64,000 nucleotides of DNA from Nocardia vaccinii NBRC 15922 (GCF_001613305.1 NZ_BDCC01000020.1:1-64000), one strand, 5' to 3'. Counted from the first letter of the stretch, positions 1 to 8,196 are shown. Notes: generated from the sequence alone by a model not told the origin. Program-made: numbers and translations.

Positions 1-170
1 TCCTGCTCAAGGAGTTGCAGGCGTTGTGCCTGAACGTGGAGGTGCTCTCCACCGACGGTTCCGCGGTCGAATTGCACCATGACGACGACGATCTCGATCG
101 TACCGCCGCCAATCTCGGAATCACGCTGTCCCGCAACGAATCCGCGACGATCGACGACCTGTCGAGCTGA
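1..170 (+). CDS. rpoB2: RNA polymerase beta subunit, C-terminal end (probable RpoB2 paralogue), partial
   Basis: The window opens inside a gene read in frame 3. Its last 55 residues (LLKELQALCLNVEVLSTDG..., then NLGITLSRNESATIDDLSS) are the conserved C-terminus of actinobacterial RpoB, the catalytic beta subunit of RNA polymerase. In the standard locus rpoC follows rpoB within tens of bases. Here the stop is followed by a strong hairpin and no rpoC appears. Nocardia species are known to carry a second, stand-alone rpoB (rpoB2) linked to rifampicin resistance, so I infer this is that copy. The rifampicin-binding region lies outside the window, so resistance cannot be judged here. RpoB identity is sure; the rpoB2 assignment rests on context. 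Confidence 0.85.
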   Translation, partial: LLKELQALCLNVEVLSTDGSAVELHHDDDDLDRTAANLGITLSRNESATIDDLSS

Positions 171-181
171 TCGGGCAGGAT

Positions 182-215
182 CGCCGCGCACCCGGTTCTC
201 CGGTGCGCGGCGTTT
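182..215 (+). terminator. Intrinsic terminator after rpoB2
   Basis: An 11-bp perfect stem (CGCCGCGCACC at 182-192 pairing with 202-212) with a 9-nt loop starts 12 nt after the rpoB stop and is followed by TTT. It would end the rpoB2 transcript, consistent with a monocistronic paralogue. Confidence 0.7.
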
Positions 216-596
216 CCGGCGCTCGACTACCTTACTCGGATTCGATGCGGCCCCAACGGGTTGCGGCTCTCCGTCGGCCTCTGCGCGTCGCCGGCCGGCG
301 GGAACTTTCGATCTCCGGCGCGGGACGAAGGTATGCCCGCGTGAGATGCCGGATCAGTGCCGGTGTGCGCATGGCCGAGAAATCCGGGTCCGCGACGTTC
401 TGTTCGTCGCTCGCGATGACTGCGGCGGCTCGGGCGGCGAGGATCGCGGCCTTCTCGACCAGCGCACCGTAGGCGGCGGGCTTGTGTGCGGGTGGCGGTC
501 GGCCCGGACACGACGCGCGGCCGTCGGCCGGACTGCTGATCGCCGGACTGCGCCGAGTGGACCGAGTACCGGGTCGGGCCGAGCGGCCGGCCGGAA
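213..596 (-). other. Gap with a coding-like remnant, no recognised gene
   Basis: No complete gene with a ribosome site is visible. On the minus strand about 310-480 reads as a codon-biased open stretch (AAYGALVEKAAILAARAAAV, then IASDEQNVADPDFSAMRTPA) with no start codon or Shine-Dalgarno. I do not recognise the family. It may be the remnant of a deleted gene or chance in GC-rich DNA. Confidence 0.25.
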
Positions 597-598
597 AA

Positions 599-637
599 CG
601 TCGACGGCGGCCTCCGCGTGGGAGACCGCCGTCGACG
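599..637 (-). terminator. Intrinsic terminator of the 31-aa ORF
   Basis: A 12-bp perfect stem (CGTCGACGGCGG at 599-610 with its complement at 626-637) lies 22 nt past the stop of the small minus-strand ORF. On the minus strand it is followed directly by TTTT, the canonical layout of a rho-independent terminator. It supports the small ORF being a real, separately transcribed gene. Confidence 0.75.
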
Positions 638-658
638 TCGGTTCGACAGACTGTGTCG

Positions 659-754
659 TCAGCCGGCCGGGCTGATCACCAGGATCTGAGCCCAGCGGGT
701 GGCCTCTTCGGGGCCGAGCAACGGCAACAGGTAGTCGTAGACGATGGACGACAT
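659..754 (-). CDS. 31-residue orphan small protein
   Basis: A 31-codon ORF (begins MSSIVYDYLLPLLGPEEATR, ends ISPAG) preceded by AGGAG 11 nt before the ATG and followed by a textbook terminator. The protein is hydrophobic and aromatic (YDYLLPLL and WAQILVI segments), too short for a normal transmembrane protein but able to lie on or partly in a membrane. I do not recognise the family. It stands alone between rpoB2 and a secreted protein gene on the other strand. A ribosome site, high third-position GC and a matched terminator together make it more likely real than chance. No maturation genes of a ribosomal peptide lie nearby, so a peptide-product role is unsupported. Confidence 0.5.
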   Translation of the reverse strand: MSSIVYDYLLPLLGPEEATRWAQILVISPAG

Positions 755-1343
755 ACGGTACGGAACTCCTCATGTTTCGGCAGTGCGGTATCGCATTCGG
801 ACATAGTGGGGCAGACAGGGCGGCCCCGCGAATACCTGCGCCACAGTAACAGCGCGCAGCCGTCCGTGCAGAAAGGTGCTGGAATCGGGTGGGAAATAGC
901 TGATTTCGGCAGCGAAGAGCGTCCGGACTGTATGGTCTGTTCTTCTGGCCGGTGATATCGATCGGCTCTCGCGGACGAGGGCGCCGCCGCGGGCGCCACG
1001 CCGATCCGGCCGTCCCGTATGCGACGGCGCGCCGCTCGGCCGCACGGCCTCGGACCGAGGCGGGGAAATGTGACCGGAAGTCACTGGGAATGTGCCGAAC
1101 TCGCAGGCACCTGAGGCTGTGTGGTTCGAACGAATGCGCGAAACTCCGGATTCGGGACGTCCCGAATCCGGCGGATCGGGCCGATATTCGATCGTTATCG
1201 GCGTGTCTGGCGCGGCGATCCGCTCTGAACTGGCCGGAACCGTGACTGACGTCATAAAGTGTTCCGCGTTGGATGTTTCCCCGTAGGGGGTGGCGGTGAA
1301 ATCAAAGGGTGTCAACGAACGTCGGAAAGCAGGTTCTGTTTAT
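755..1343. promoter_or_regulatory. Divergent intergenic region with two palindromes
   Basis: The region separates the 31-aa gene (minus) from the secreted protein (plus). It holds a 15-bp inverted repeat GTGAC-CGGAA-GTCAC at 1070-1084 and, at 1146-1171, a perfect 26-bp spacer-less palindrome (half-site CCGGATTCGGGAC). Either could be a regulator site for the secreted protein gene. An AT-rich stretch at 1253-1262 (CATAAAGTGT) may be part of a promoter. No gene was seen. Confidence 0.4.
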
Positions 1344-1676
1344 ATGCGTGTAGTTCGCAAGTTGGTGGCCGGTGCATTGATCGCCGGGGCCGCTTCGGTA
1401 TTGGCCGTGATGGGCGCGGGGTCCGCCTCCGCATTCGCGCTCACGCCGCTACCCGGTGGGGTCCAGGTGGACCTCACCCCGGGTGACACCCAGTGGGTGC
1501 ACCAGACCCACATCGGGCAGACGATCGGGATTCTTCCCCATCCGTCCGCGGCCTCCTTCGGTCAGGCGCTCGATTCGGCGGCGGATCTGTCATCGCAGTA
1601 TCCGGACGGGCGGGTCGTGTTCACCGTCTACGGGCCGATGGATCAACTCAACGGTTCCATGCTGGCATTGCAGTAA
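1344..1676 (+). CDS. Small secreted protein with Sec signal peptide
   Basis: 110 residues. The first 30 form a typical Sec signal: basic start (MRVVRKLVAG), hydrophobic core, and an A-x-A cleavage site (GSASA before FALTP). The mature part is about 80 residues with no cysteines and no motif I recognise. An in-frame ATG lies 18 codons upstream, but the chosen ATG gives a proper signal peptide and has a GGAAAG element about 15 nt before it. Similar small exported proteins of unknown role are common in Nocardia and Mycobacterium. Function unknown. Confidence 0.7.
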   Translation: MRVVRKLVAGALIAGAASVLAVMGAGSASAFALTPLPGGVQVDLTPGDTQWVHQTHIGQTIGILPHPSAASFGQALDSAADLSSQYPDGRVVFTVYGPMDQLNGSMLALQ

Positions 1677-1688
1677 GCACGAACCGAA

Positions 1689-1729
1689 TTCGGGCCGACC
1701 TCGGACCACTGGTCCCGGGTCGGCCCGAA
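1689..1729. terminator. Bidirectional terminator between convergent genes
   Basis: A 12-bp perfect stem, TTCGGGCCGACC (1689-1700) with its complement (1718-1729), whose loop itself holds a GGACC/GGTCC pair. It lies between the stops of the secreted protein (plus) and the CHAD gene (minus), so it can serve both. Confidence 0.7.
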
Positions 1730-1744
1730 AGGTTCGGGACGTCG

Positions 1745-2662
1745 TCAACCCTTGTCTCGCTGCCGGACGAAATCGGCTGCGGCGGAATATTGTTCGAGGG
1801 CCTTTCGGGCCGCCACCGCCTCGCATTCGTAGAGGTGGTCGAAGGGGGAAGTATCGGGGGCTCCGGAGTGGTCAGCGGCGGCCCGGATGGCCGCCATGGC
1901 CTCGACGGCATCGCGGTGATCGCCGAGCACCGACTGTAATTTCTTGGCGCGCAAGGCCAATTCGGCCGCGGGACCGCCGAGTACGTCGGCGGCTGCCTCG
2001 GAGCAGTAGCGTAATCGCTTGGCGGACTTGCGGATCTCATGCAGGTGCTCGATGCGCTCGTCCTCGCTGATCGCCGGATCGGCACGCATCGTCGTTTCCC
2101 GGTCGACCAGCAGACGCAGTTGCTCGAAGTCGGCGCGCAGCACCTTGCCGAACGCCCGGCTCGCCTCGGCGTCGGCGTGGGCCGCCACCAGCGGGGGAGT
2201 GCTGCGCAGGTCCAGCAGCGCCTGACGCAGGCTCGCGTACCGGTCACCGTCGAGTTCGCGCAGTACGGCCGCGTGTGCGGCGGTGTAGGCGGCGCGTTCG
2301 TTCGCGACGAGTTCGGACACCGTGCGCCGCAGGGCCGCGGTCGGGTCGTCCGGTCGGTCCGCGTCCGGCGTGCTGCGGTGCTGTTCGAGCAGGGCCGCGA
2401 AACGGTCACCGCGGACCTCGGCATCCCGGGCGACCCCGAGAACCCCTGCAAGCCAGCGTAATTCGTCTCGCAGCTCGCGGACGCGACCGGACTCGAGGAG
2501 TTTGCGATAGGACCGCAGCACACTGCGCAGTCGACGGGTGGACACCCGCATCGCGTGCACCGAATCCGGTGCGTCCCGGCGTACCGCCGGTTCGGCGCGC
2601 AACAGACGCTCGACGTCGTCGTCGAGAACGGTGGTGAGAGCGGAACCGGCGGTGCCGACCAT
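1745..2662 (-). CDS. CHAD domain-containing protein
   Basis: 305 residues, an all-helical CHAD domain over most of the length. The signature HAMRVSTRRLRS at about residues 36-47 supplies the conserved His and Arg residues. CHAD domains are known to bind polyphosphate through such basic residues and often occur with CYTH triphosphatase domains; no CYTH domain is present here. The ATG overlaps the stop of the upstream peptidase gene by one base (TGATG), implying translational coupling. M. tuberculosis has a CYTH/CHAD-type gene (Rv2226) beside panB, so the location is conserved in part. Likely role: polyphosphate binding or granule association; the exact function is not known. Confidence 0.85.
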   Translation of the reverse strand: MVGTAGSALTTVLDDDVERLLRAEPAVRRDAPDSVHAMRVSTRRLRSVLRSYRKLLESGRVRELRDELRWLAGVLGVARDAEVRGDRFAALLEQHRSTPDADRPDDPTAALRRTVSELVANERAAYTAAHAAVLRELDGDRYASLRQALLDLRSTPPLVAAHADAEASRAFGKVLRADFEQLRLLVDRETTMRADPAISEDERIEHLHEIRKSAKRLRYCSEAAADVLGGPAAELALRAKKLQSVLGDHRDAVEAMAAIRAAADHSGAPDTSPFDHLYECEAVAARKALEQYSAAADFVRQRDKG

Positions 2663-3621
2663 CAGACCCCCCGAAACTTGTCGGTGGCTTCGATGAGGTG
2701 ATGGGCTATCCCCGGCTCGCTGGCCGCGTGACCGGCGTCGGCGACGATGTGCAGTTGTGAACCCGGCCAGGCCCGGTGCAGATCCCAGGCGCTCACCGCC
2801 GGACAGACGATGTCGTGACGACCCTGCACGATGACGCCGGGAATATCGGCGATGCGGTCGACATCGCGCAACAGCTGTCCCTCGTCGAAGAATCCGCCGT
2901 TCACGAAATAGTGGTTCTCGATGCGGGCGAACGCCAGCGCGAACCGCGGCTCGGCGGTCTCGGCGACCCGATCCGGTTGCGGCAGCAGCGCGCTGGTGGA
3001 GCTCTCCCAGGTGGTCCAGGCGATCGCGGCGGCGGTGGCCACGGCCTCGTCGGGGGAGTGCAGCAAGCGGTGGTAGGCGCCCACCAGGTCACCGGCGCGC
3101 TCGTCCGGCGGCATCGGGGCGAGGAACTTCTCCCACTCGTCCGGGTAGACGTATCCGGCCGCGCCGTTGTAGTACCAGTCGATCTCTTTGCGCCGCAACA
3201 GGAATATTCCGCGCAGCACGAGTTCGGTGACGCGATCGGGGTGGGTCTGCGCATAGGCCAGCGCGAGCGTCGAACCCCACGATCCACCGAATACCTGCCA
3301 GCGTTCGACGCCCAGATGGGTGCGGAGTTTCTCGATATCGGCGACCAGATTCCCGGTGGTGTTGGTCTCCAGGCTCGCGCCGTCGGCGATATGCGGTGTG
3401 GAGCGACCGCAGCCGCGCTGATCGAACAGCACGATCCGGTACGCCTGCGGATCGAAGAACTGCCGGTGGAAAGGCGCGCTCGCACCGCCGGGGCCGCCGT
3501 GCAGGAAGACCACCGGTTTGCCGTCCGGGTTGCCGCTCTCCTCCCAGTACAGCTGCTGGCCGTCGCCGACGTCCAGCCGGCCGTGCCGGTTGGCTTCCAG
3601 GGGCGGGTACAGGGTGCGCAT
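2662..3621 (-). CDS. pip: Proline iminopeptidase (S33 family)
   Basis: 319 residues, alpha/beta hydrolase fold. It shows the oxyanion motif HGGPGG (about 41-46), the nucleophile elbow GGSWGS with Ser114, and late motifs GRHD and AGHA supplying the acid and His. These match cytoplasmic proline iminopeptidases, which remove N-terminal Pro from peptides. An open frame runs 81 codons further upstream, but that stretch is the antisense-like part of the lipoprotein gene; the ATG chosen overlaps that gene's stop by one base (TGATG). It is the middle gene of a tightly coupled trio: lipoprotein, peptidase, CHAD protein. Confidence 0.9.
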   Translation of the reverse strand: MRTLYPPLEANRHGRLDVGDGQQLYWEESGNPDGKPVVFLHGGPGGASAPFHRQFFDPQAYRIVLFDQRGCGRSTPHIADGASLETNTTGNLVADIEKLRTHLGVERWQVFGGSWGSTLALAYAQTHPDRVTELVLRGIFLLRRKEIDWYYNGAAGYVYPDEWEKFLAPMPPDERAGDLVGAYHRLLHSPDEAVATAAAIAWTTWESSTSALLPQPDRVAETAEPRFALAFARIENHYFVNGGFFDEGQLLRDVDRIADIPGVIVQGRHDIVCPAVSAWDLHRAWPGSQLHIVADAGHAASEPGIAHHLIEATDKFRGV

Positions 3622-4088
3622 CAGAACAGGATGCCCGAGGCGAAGTTCGGCAGGTTCAGTGCCTGCAGCGCTTCGGTGCGGACGTTGGGGCAGGTCTTGC
3701 TGGTGATGCGATCGATCATCGCCTTGTCGCCCAGGACGCGGGCGCTCAGCTGGAGTCCGCCGTTGCGCAGGGCCCATTCGTGCACCGCGATATTGAGCGC
3801 CGTGCCGCTCAGCGAGGGCCCTTGCACCCGCCAGTCCGACAGCTGCGGTTCGATCTCGTCGCACAGCTTCTGGGCGATCGGATCAGCCGGGTCGGGCTGT
3901 GCGGAGGTGGTGACGGCCGAGCTCGCCGTCCCGGTGGCCGAGGCCGAGGCCGAGGTGGACGAGGCCGGACCGCTGGACCCCGCCGGGGCCGGCGTGCCAC
4001 TCGACCCGCATCCGGCGGTCAGCATCACCAGCACGGCGATTCCCATGGACCCGAGCGTCCCGCGAGTCATCCAACGGCTCTGCGACAT
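3621..4088 (-). CDS. Lipoprotein of unknown function
   Basis: 155 residues. The N-terminus (MSQSRWMTRG, hydrophobic run, LTAGC) is a lipoprotein signal with the lipidated Cys at residue 27, followed by a Gly/Ser/Ala/Thr-rich linker of about 40 residues. The globular part carries two cysteines (KLCDEIEP and SKTCPNV) that may form a disulfide. The start is chosen because AAAGGG lies 5 nt upstream of this ATG; an in-frame GTG two codons earlier would overlap that ribosome site. The stop overlaps the pip start. Family not recognised. It sits on the outer face of the cytoplasmic membrane. Confidence 0.8.
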   Translation of the reverse strand: MSQSRWMTRGTLGSMGIAVLVMLTAGCGSSGTPAPAGSSGPASSTSASASATGTASSAVTTSAQPDPADPIAQKLCDEIEPQLSDWRVQGPSLSGTALNIAVHEWALRNGGLQLSARVLGDKAMIDRITSKTCPNVRTEALQALNLPNFASGILF

Positions 4089-4242
4089 CTGCACCCTTTA
4101 CTCATGTTCGTTTTGTTCGAAATTCGTATCCGTCGGCATCGAGTGTGCCACCGTGAGCGAACTCCTCACCACCTCCGAGCCGTCATCCGTTCTCGGAGCG
4201 CGGAATTCGCGGTTTCGTAGCCGTGGGTCCGCGGGCCGCCGC

Positions 4243-5325
4243 TCACGCCGACAGACCCGACCACTGGGTAGCGGTGTAGGGCCGGTGGCCGCCGGTGCCG
4301 TCCCAGGCGCTGATGATCAACGTCAGATTCGACGGATCGGCGCTGCCCGGATGGATGTAACCGCCGTAGAGGTTCTTCAGCACCGGCAGTCGCCATCGTG
4401 ACGGTGATATCCCGCGATCGCCGACCACCTGTGTCTTCGGCTCGGACCAGACCCGGTCCGGTCGGGAGGCGGTGCGCGTGCGGATGCTGTAGTCGGTGGT
4501 GTCGAAATAGCTCATCACATAGGTCTCGCCGATCCGCTTCACCGAGAATTCGCCGATACCGTTGCCGGGGGCGAAGATCGGGGTCGGCTCGGCGGTCGCG
4601 GCGGGCAGCCACTGCCAGGTGTCGCCTCGATGGACCCAGTTCTCCCGCGCGCCGAAATCGCCGTCGAAGAAATCCGCCGGCCGGAGCCGGAACAGCTGGA
4701 CCCGGCCGCCGTCGCCGGCGTAGTTGTGGCTGCCGTTCCAGGCCTTGCTGAAGATGTAGAGATAGCCGTCGGGGTCGACACCGGCGAAGCTCCACATCAG
4801 CTCCGGGTTGCCGTTGCTGCCCTGGGCGCTGCCCGGCCAGTGCTGGTCGAAGTCACGCCAGCCGGCGCCGCCGTCGTCGGAGTACGCGACGCCGCCCCGC
4901 AGTGACCCGTCGTCTGCGCTGCCCGGCGCGACCCACTGGGCGACCGAGGTGTACTGGATGAACAGCCGGGTTCTGCTACCCTGGCTCAAACTTATTGCGT
5001 CGTTGGGGATTCGGCTGACTTCGTAACCGAATCCGTTGTCCGCGCGGTGCCGATAGCTGAACAGCTGAGCGACCGTCGGGCTCGGCTGTGATCCGGTGAA
5101 CGTGATCGGCGTCTGCCCGGAATCGTCGAATGTGTTCTGGTACAGCATCACCGGGCTGCCGATATACGGATCGGTCGCCTCCTGTCCGGTGAAACAGTCA
5201 CCGAATACGTAACCCCATGTCCCATCCGGTAATTGGAACGGAATACCCAGGTCCCCCGAGCCCAGCCCGAAGCCGGCGGCCGAATCACCTTGGTTGTCAC
5301 ACAGATACGTGCCGTTCTGGGCCAT
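4243..5325 (-). CDS. DUF4185 protein, possible endo-D-arabinanase-like glycosidase
   Basis: 360 residues with the features of DUF4185: an acidic opening motif (FGDCFTG, Asp43), blade-like repeats (YSDDGGAGW, NPELMW) and a C-terminal region (YGGYIHPGS) typical of this five-bladed propeller fold. Some DUF4185 members have been shown to be endo-D-arabinofuranases (family GH183) that cut mycobacterial arabinan, so a role in arabinogalactan or lipoarabinomannan turnover is possible; other members are uncharacterised. A near-perfect AAGGAGG precedes the ATG, so the start is sure. Yet there is no Sec or Tat signal (MAQNGTYLCD...), which is odd for a wall-acting enzyme. Upstream of it on the same strand lies panB. 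Confidence 0.75.
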   Translation of the reverse strand: MAQNGTYLCDNQGDSAAGFGLGSGDLGIPFQLPDGTWGYVFGDCFTGQEATDPYIGSPVMLYQNTFDDSGQTPITFTGSQPSPTVAQLFSYRHRADNGFGYEVSRIPNDAISLSQGSRTRLFIQYTSVAQWVAPGSADDGSLRGGVAYSDDGGAGWRDFDQHWPGSAQGSNGNPELMWSFAGVDPDGYLYIFSKAWNGSHNYAGDGGRVQLFRLRPADFFDGDFGARENWVHRGDTWQWLPAATAEPTPIFAPGNGIGEFSVKRIGETYVMSYFDTTDYSIRTRTASRPDRVWSEPKTQVVGDRGISPSRWRLPVLKNLYGGYIHPGSADPSNLTLIISAWDGTGGHRPYTATQWSGLSA

Positions 5326-5476
5326 GGCTCGCCCCCTCCTTCATCGGGTCCGACAGACCGGACTTCCCCGGGGGAAGCGCCGCGAAACCCGGCGGCCCGC
5401 TACCGGGCGTCACGATCACGGCCGGGACCGGGCGGTCCGCCGATCGCGCACGGACCGTCCGGAGGGGTGGCGAAGA

Positions 5477-6325
5477 TCAGAAGGTGTGCTCGGGCCCCGG
5501 GAACACCCCGCGGCGCACCTCGTCGGCGTAGTCGGCCGCGGCGCTGCGTAGCTGGTCGCCGACCTGGGCGAACTGCTTGACGAAACGTGCCGTCTTACCG
5601 CTGGTGTAGCCGGCCATGTCCTGCCAGACCAGCACCTGGGCGTCGCAGTCCGCGCCGGCGCCGATGCCGACGGTGGGGATGGTCAGCTTGCGGGTGACCT
5701 GCCCGGCCAGTTCGGCGGGCACCATCTCCATGACCACCGAGAATGCGCCGGCCTCCTGAACCGCGATCGCGTCGGCGATGAGCTGTTCGGCGGCGTCGCC
5801 GCGGCCCTGCACCCGGAATCCGCCCAGGGTGTTGACGCTCTGCGGGGTGAACCCGATATGCGCCATCACTGGGATACCGGCGGCCACGAGGGTGGCGATG
5901 GTGTCCGAAACACGTTCGCCGCCTTCGAGTTTGACCGCGTGCGCGCCGCCCTCCTTCATGAACCGGATGGCCGTGGCGAGAGCCTGCTGCGGCGAGCCCT
6001 CGTAGCTGCCGAACGGCAGATCCGCGACCACCAGTGCATGCGGTGCGCCGCGGACCACGCCGCGCACCAACGGGATCAACTCGTCCACGCTGATCGGCAC
6101 GGTGGTGTCGTAGCCGTAGACGACGTTGGCCGCCGAATCGCCGACCAGAAGTACCGGAATTCCGGCCGCTTCGAACAGTTTCGCCGTGGAGTAGTCGTAG
6201 GCGGTGAGCATCGCCCACTTGTCCCCGGCGGATTTCATCTGCTGCAGGTGCTGCACTCGCGTCTTCCGTCGAGAAGTCTGCGGCGCGGCGCCGTAAGCAG
6301 GGGTTTCCGCATCGGTTGTGGACAT
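5477..6325 (-). CDS. panB: 3-methyl-2-oxobutanoate hydroxymethyltransferase
   Basis: 282 residues. PanB adds a hydroxymethyl group from methylenetetrahydrofolate to 2-oxoisovalerate, the first committed step of pantothenate and CoA synthesis, in the cytosol. Seen here: the Mg-binding GDSAANVVYG segment, KLEGG, the GGFRVQGRG loop and IPTVGIGAG, all in the expected order and at full family length. Two adjacent ATG codons (6328 and 6325) are possible; AAAGGGA is better spaced from the second. It is divergent from the Hip1-type hydrolase gene, the arrangement of Rv2225/Rv2224c in M. tuberculosis. Confidence 0.95.
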   Translation of the reverse strand: MSTTDAETPAYGAAPQTSRRKTRVQHLQQMKSAGDKWAMLTAYDYSTAKLFEAAGIPVLLVGDSAANVVYGYDTTVPISVDELIPLVRGVVRGAPHALVVADLPFGSYEGSPQQALATAIRFMKEGGAHAVKLEGGERVSDTIATLVAAGIPVMAHIGFTPQSVNTLGGFRVQGRGDAAEQLIADAIAVQEAGAFSVVMEMVPAELAGQVTRKLTIPTVGIGAGADCDAQVLVWQDMAGYTSGKTARFVKQFAQVGDQLRSAAADYADEVRRGVFPGPEHTF

Positions 6326-6468
6326 CATCGTCCCTTTCGTCGGTTCCTCGAGGCCCATCGGGTCCCCGGGTTGATATGACCTCCCCAGCATGCCACCGGG
6401 CCGACATCCCGCGAAGGCCGCTGCACCATGGACTTCATCACACAGGTAGAGATGCAAGGATCGTCGCC

Positions 6469-8010
6469 ATGTCGTTGTTGCGATCCGGTCGTGCCGCGGC
6501 GGTACTGGCCCTGGTTTGTGTGGCTGCCGCCTGCTCCACGTCGTCCAAGGAGCAGTCCGTTCAATCCTCGTCGACGCCTTCGGCGGCGGCTCTGGAGAAG
6601 TTCTACGAGCAGACCCCGAAGTGGGGCAGCTGTGCCGGATTCGGCAGCGCGGACGAGCGCATGCCCAAGGCCGCAGAGTGCACGCACATCAGCGTTCCGG
6701 TCGATTACGGCAATCCCGGGGGAGCCACCGCGCAGATCGCGGTGTCGCGGATCAAGGCGACGGGCCCGAAGATCGGTTCGCTGATGTTCAATCCGGGCGG
6801 CCCGGGCGAATCCGGGCTCTGGATGGTGCAGCAGGGCCAGGACACCGCGCTGGCACAGCGTTTCGATCGGATCGGCTTCGATCCGCGCGGCACCGGCAAT
6901 TCGACGCCGCCGATCAAATGTCTGACCGGTAAGGAGTGGGACGAGCAGCGCGCCGAAGCGCCCAAGGAGAACAACGCCGCCGGGATCGCCGCGCAGGAGA
7001 CCGAGGACAAGCAGTTCGCTGCACACTGCACCCAGCGCACGGGCAACGACTTCCTGGCCCACGTCGGCACCCGCGAGGTGGTGCAGGACATGGACATCAT
7101 CCGGAGTGTGCTGGGCGATCCGAAGCTGACCTACGTCGGCTACTCCTACGGCACCCGCCTCGGCTACAGCTACGCGGAGAAGTTCCCGGACAAGGTGCGC
7201 GCGATGGTGCTGGACGGCGCGGTCGATCCGGAGCAGCAGCCGCAACAGGAGTCGATCGACCAGGCCGCGGGCTTCCAGAAGGCCTTCGACATGTATGTGC
7301 AGAGTTGCGTGAAGAAGTCCGACTGTCCGCTGGGCGACGATCCGGCGCAGGCCACCACGCAATTCCAGAAGCTCGTCGCTCCGCTGTGGGATCACCCGGT
7401 GCCCACCAAGGAGAGCCGCACCCTGACCTACGGCGACGCGATCACCGGTGTGCAGAACACCCTCTACGCCAGCGACAACTGGGATCTGCTCACCGCCGGA
7501 CTCATCCAGCTGCGCAACGGTCAGGGTGATGTTCTGCTGCGACTGGCCGATCTGTACGACGGCCGCAGCAAGGACGGCAGCTACGACAATTCCCAGGACG
7601 CGTTCCTGGCCATCCACTGCGTCGACGACCCGGCGGTCAAGGATCGCACCGTGGCCGCGCAGGAGGACGCCCAGTACCGCAAGGTCGCGCCGTTCCTGGA
7701 CGACGGGCACGGCACCAGCCAGGCGCCGCTGGAGATGTGCGCGTTCTGGCCGGTTCCCAATACCGAGAACCCGCACAAGCTCTCGATTCCGGGTCTGGCC
7801 AAGACGGTGGTCATCTCCACCACCAACGACCCGGCGACTCCTTACCAGGCGGGCGTGGACCTGGCCCAGCAGCTCGGCGCGGACCTGATCACCAACCGCG
7901 GCACCAGGCACACGGTGTTCCTGTCCGGCGGCGTGCCGTGCGTGGACGACGCCGTCGCCGGCTACCTGATCGACCTGAAGGAGCCCGCCCAGGGCCTCAC
8001 CTGCGGATGA
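6469..8010 (+). CDS. Secreted alpha/beta hydrolase, Hip1/CaeA (Rv2224c)-type peptidase
   Basis: 513 residues. A lipoprotein-like signal (hydrophobic core ending AAAC, Cys22) exports it to the cell envelope. The catalytic triad is visible: Ser in GYSYG (about 226), Asp in TNDPATP (about 453) and His in RGTRHTV (about 481), and the TAP-like C-terminal domain characteristic of tripeptidyl aminopeptidases follows. M. tuberculosis Hip1 at the same position beside panB is a cell-envelope serine hydrolase that cleaves GroEL2 and affects virulence and wall properties. M. tuberculosis has two tandem copies (Rv2223c, Rv2224c); only one is present here. AAGGA lies 8 nt before the ATG. Confidence 0.9.
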   Translation: MSLLRSGRAAAVLALVCVAAACSTSSKEQSVQSSSTPSAAALEKFYEQTPKWGSCAGFGSADERMPKAAECTHISVPVDYGNPGGATAQIAVSRIKATGPKIGSLMFNPGGPGESGLWMVQQGQDTALAQRFDRIGFDPRGTGNSTPPIKCLTGKEWDEQRAEAPKENNAAGIAAQETEDKQFAAHCTQRTGNDFLAHVGTREVVQDMDIIRSVLGDPKLTYVGYSYGTRLGYSYAEKFPDKVRAMVLDGAVDPEQQPQQESIDQAAGFQKAFDMYVQSCVKKSDCPLGDDPAQATTQFQKLVAPLWDHPVPTKESRTLTYGDAITGVQNTLYASDNWDLLTAGLIQLRNGQGDVLLRLADLYDGRSKDGSYDNSQDAFLAIHCVDDPAVKDRTVAAQEDAQYRKVAPFLDDGHGTSQAPLEMCAFWPVPNTENPHKLSIPGLAKTVVISTTNDPATPYQAGVDLAQQLGADLITNRGTRHTVFLSGGVPCVDDAVAGYLIDLKEPAQGLTCG

Positions 8011-8106
8011 CCATTTCGCTACCCGACACTCCGAGTCGGATCACTTTCAGGTGAAACATACGTTGCGTGCATAGCCGACCCGCACGGAGCGAGCCTTCGA
8101 GCGACC

Positions 8107-8196
8107 GTTCGCGGCCGGCTCGCCGATGAGCACTCGAAGCGCATGGGCGAAGCCCGAGTCTCGAGTGCTCATCGGCGAGCCTTCGGGGCCGCGAAC
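8107..8196. repeat. Long two-step inverted repeat between Hip1-type gene and glnA2
   Basis: Inner arms of 21 bp are perfectly complementary (8117-8137 with 8161-8181, beginning GGCTCGCCGATGAG) around a 23-nt loop. Outer arms of 10 bp (8107-8116 with 8187-8196, GTTCGCGGCC) add to the stem with a 5-nt bulge on one side. There is no T-run after it, so it is not a simple terminator. It may be an mRNA-stabilising or attenuating structure, or a member of a dispersed palindromic repeat family. Confidence 0.7.
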
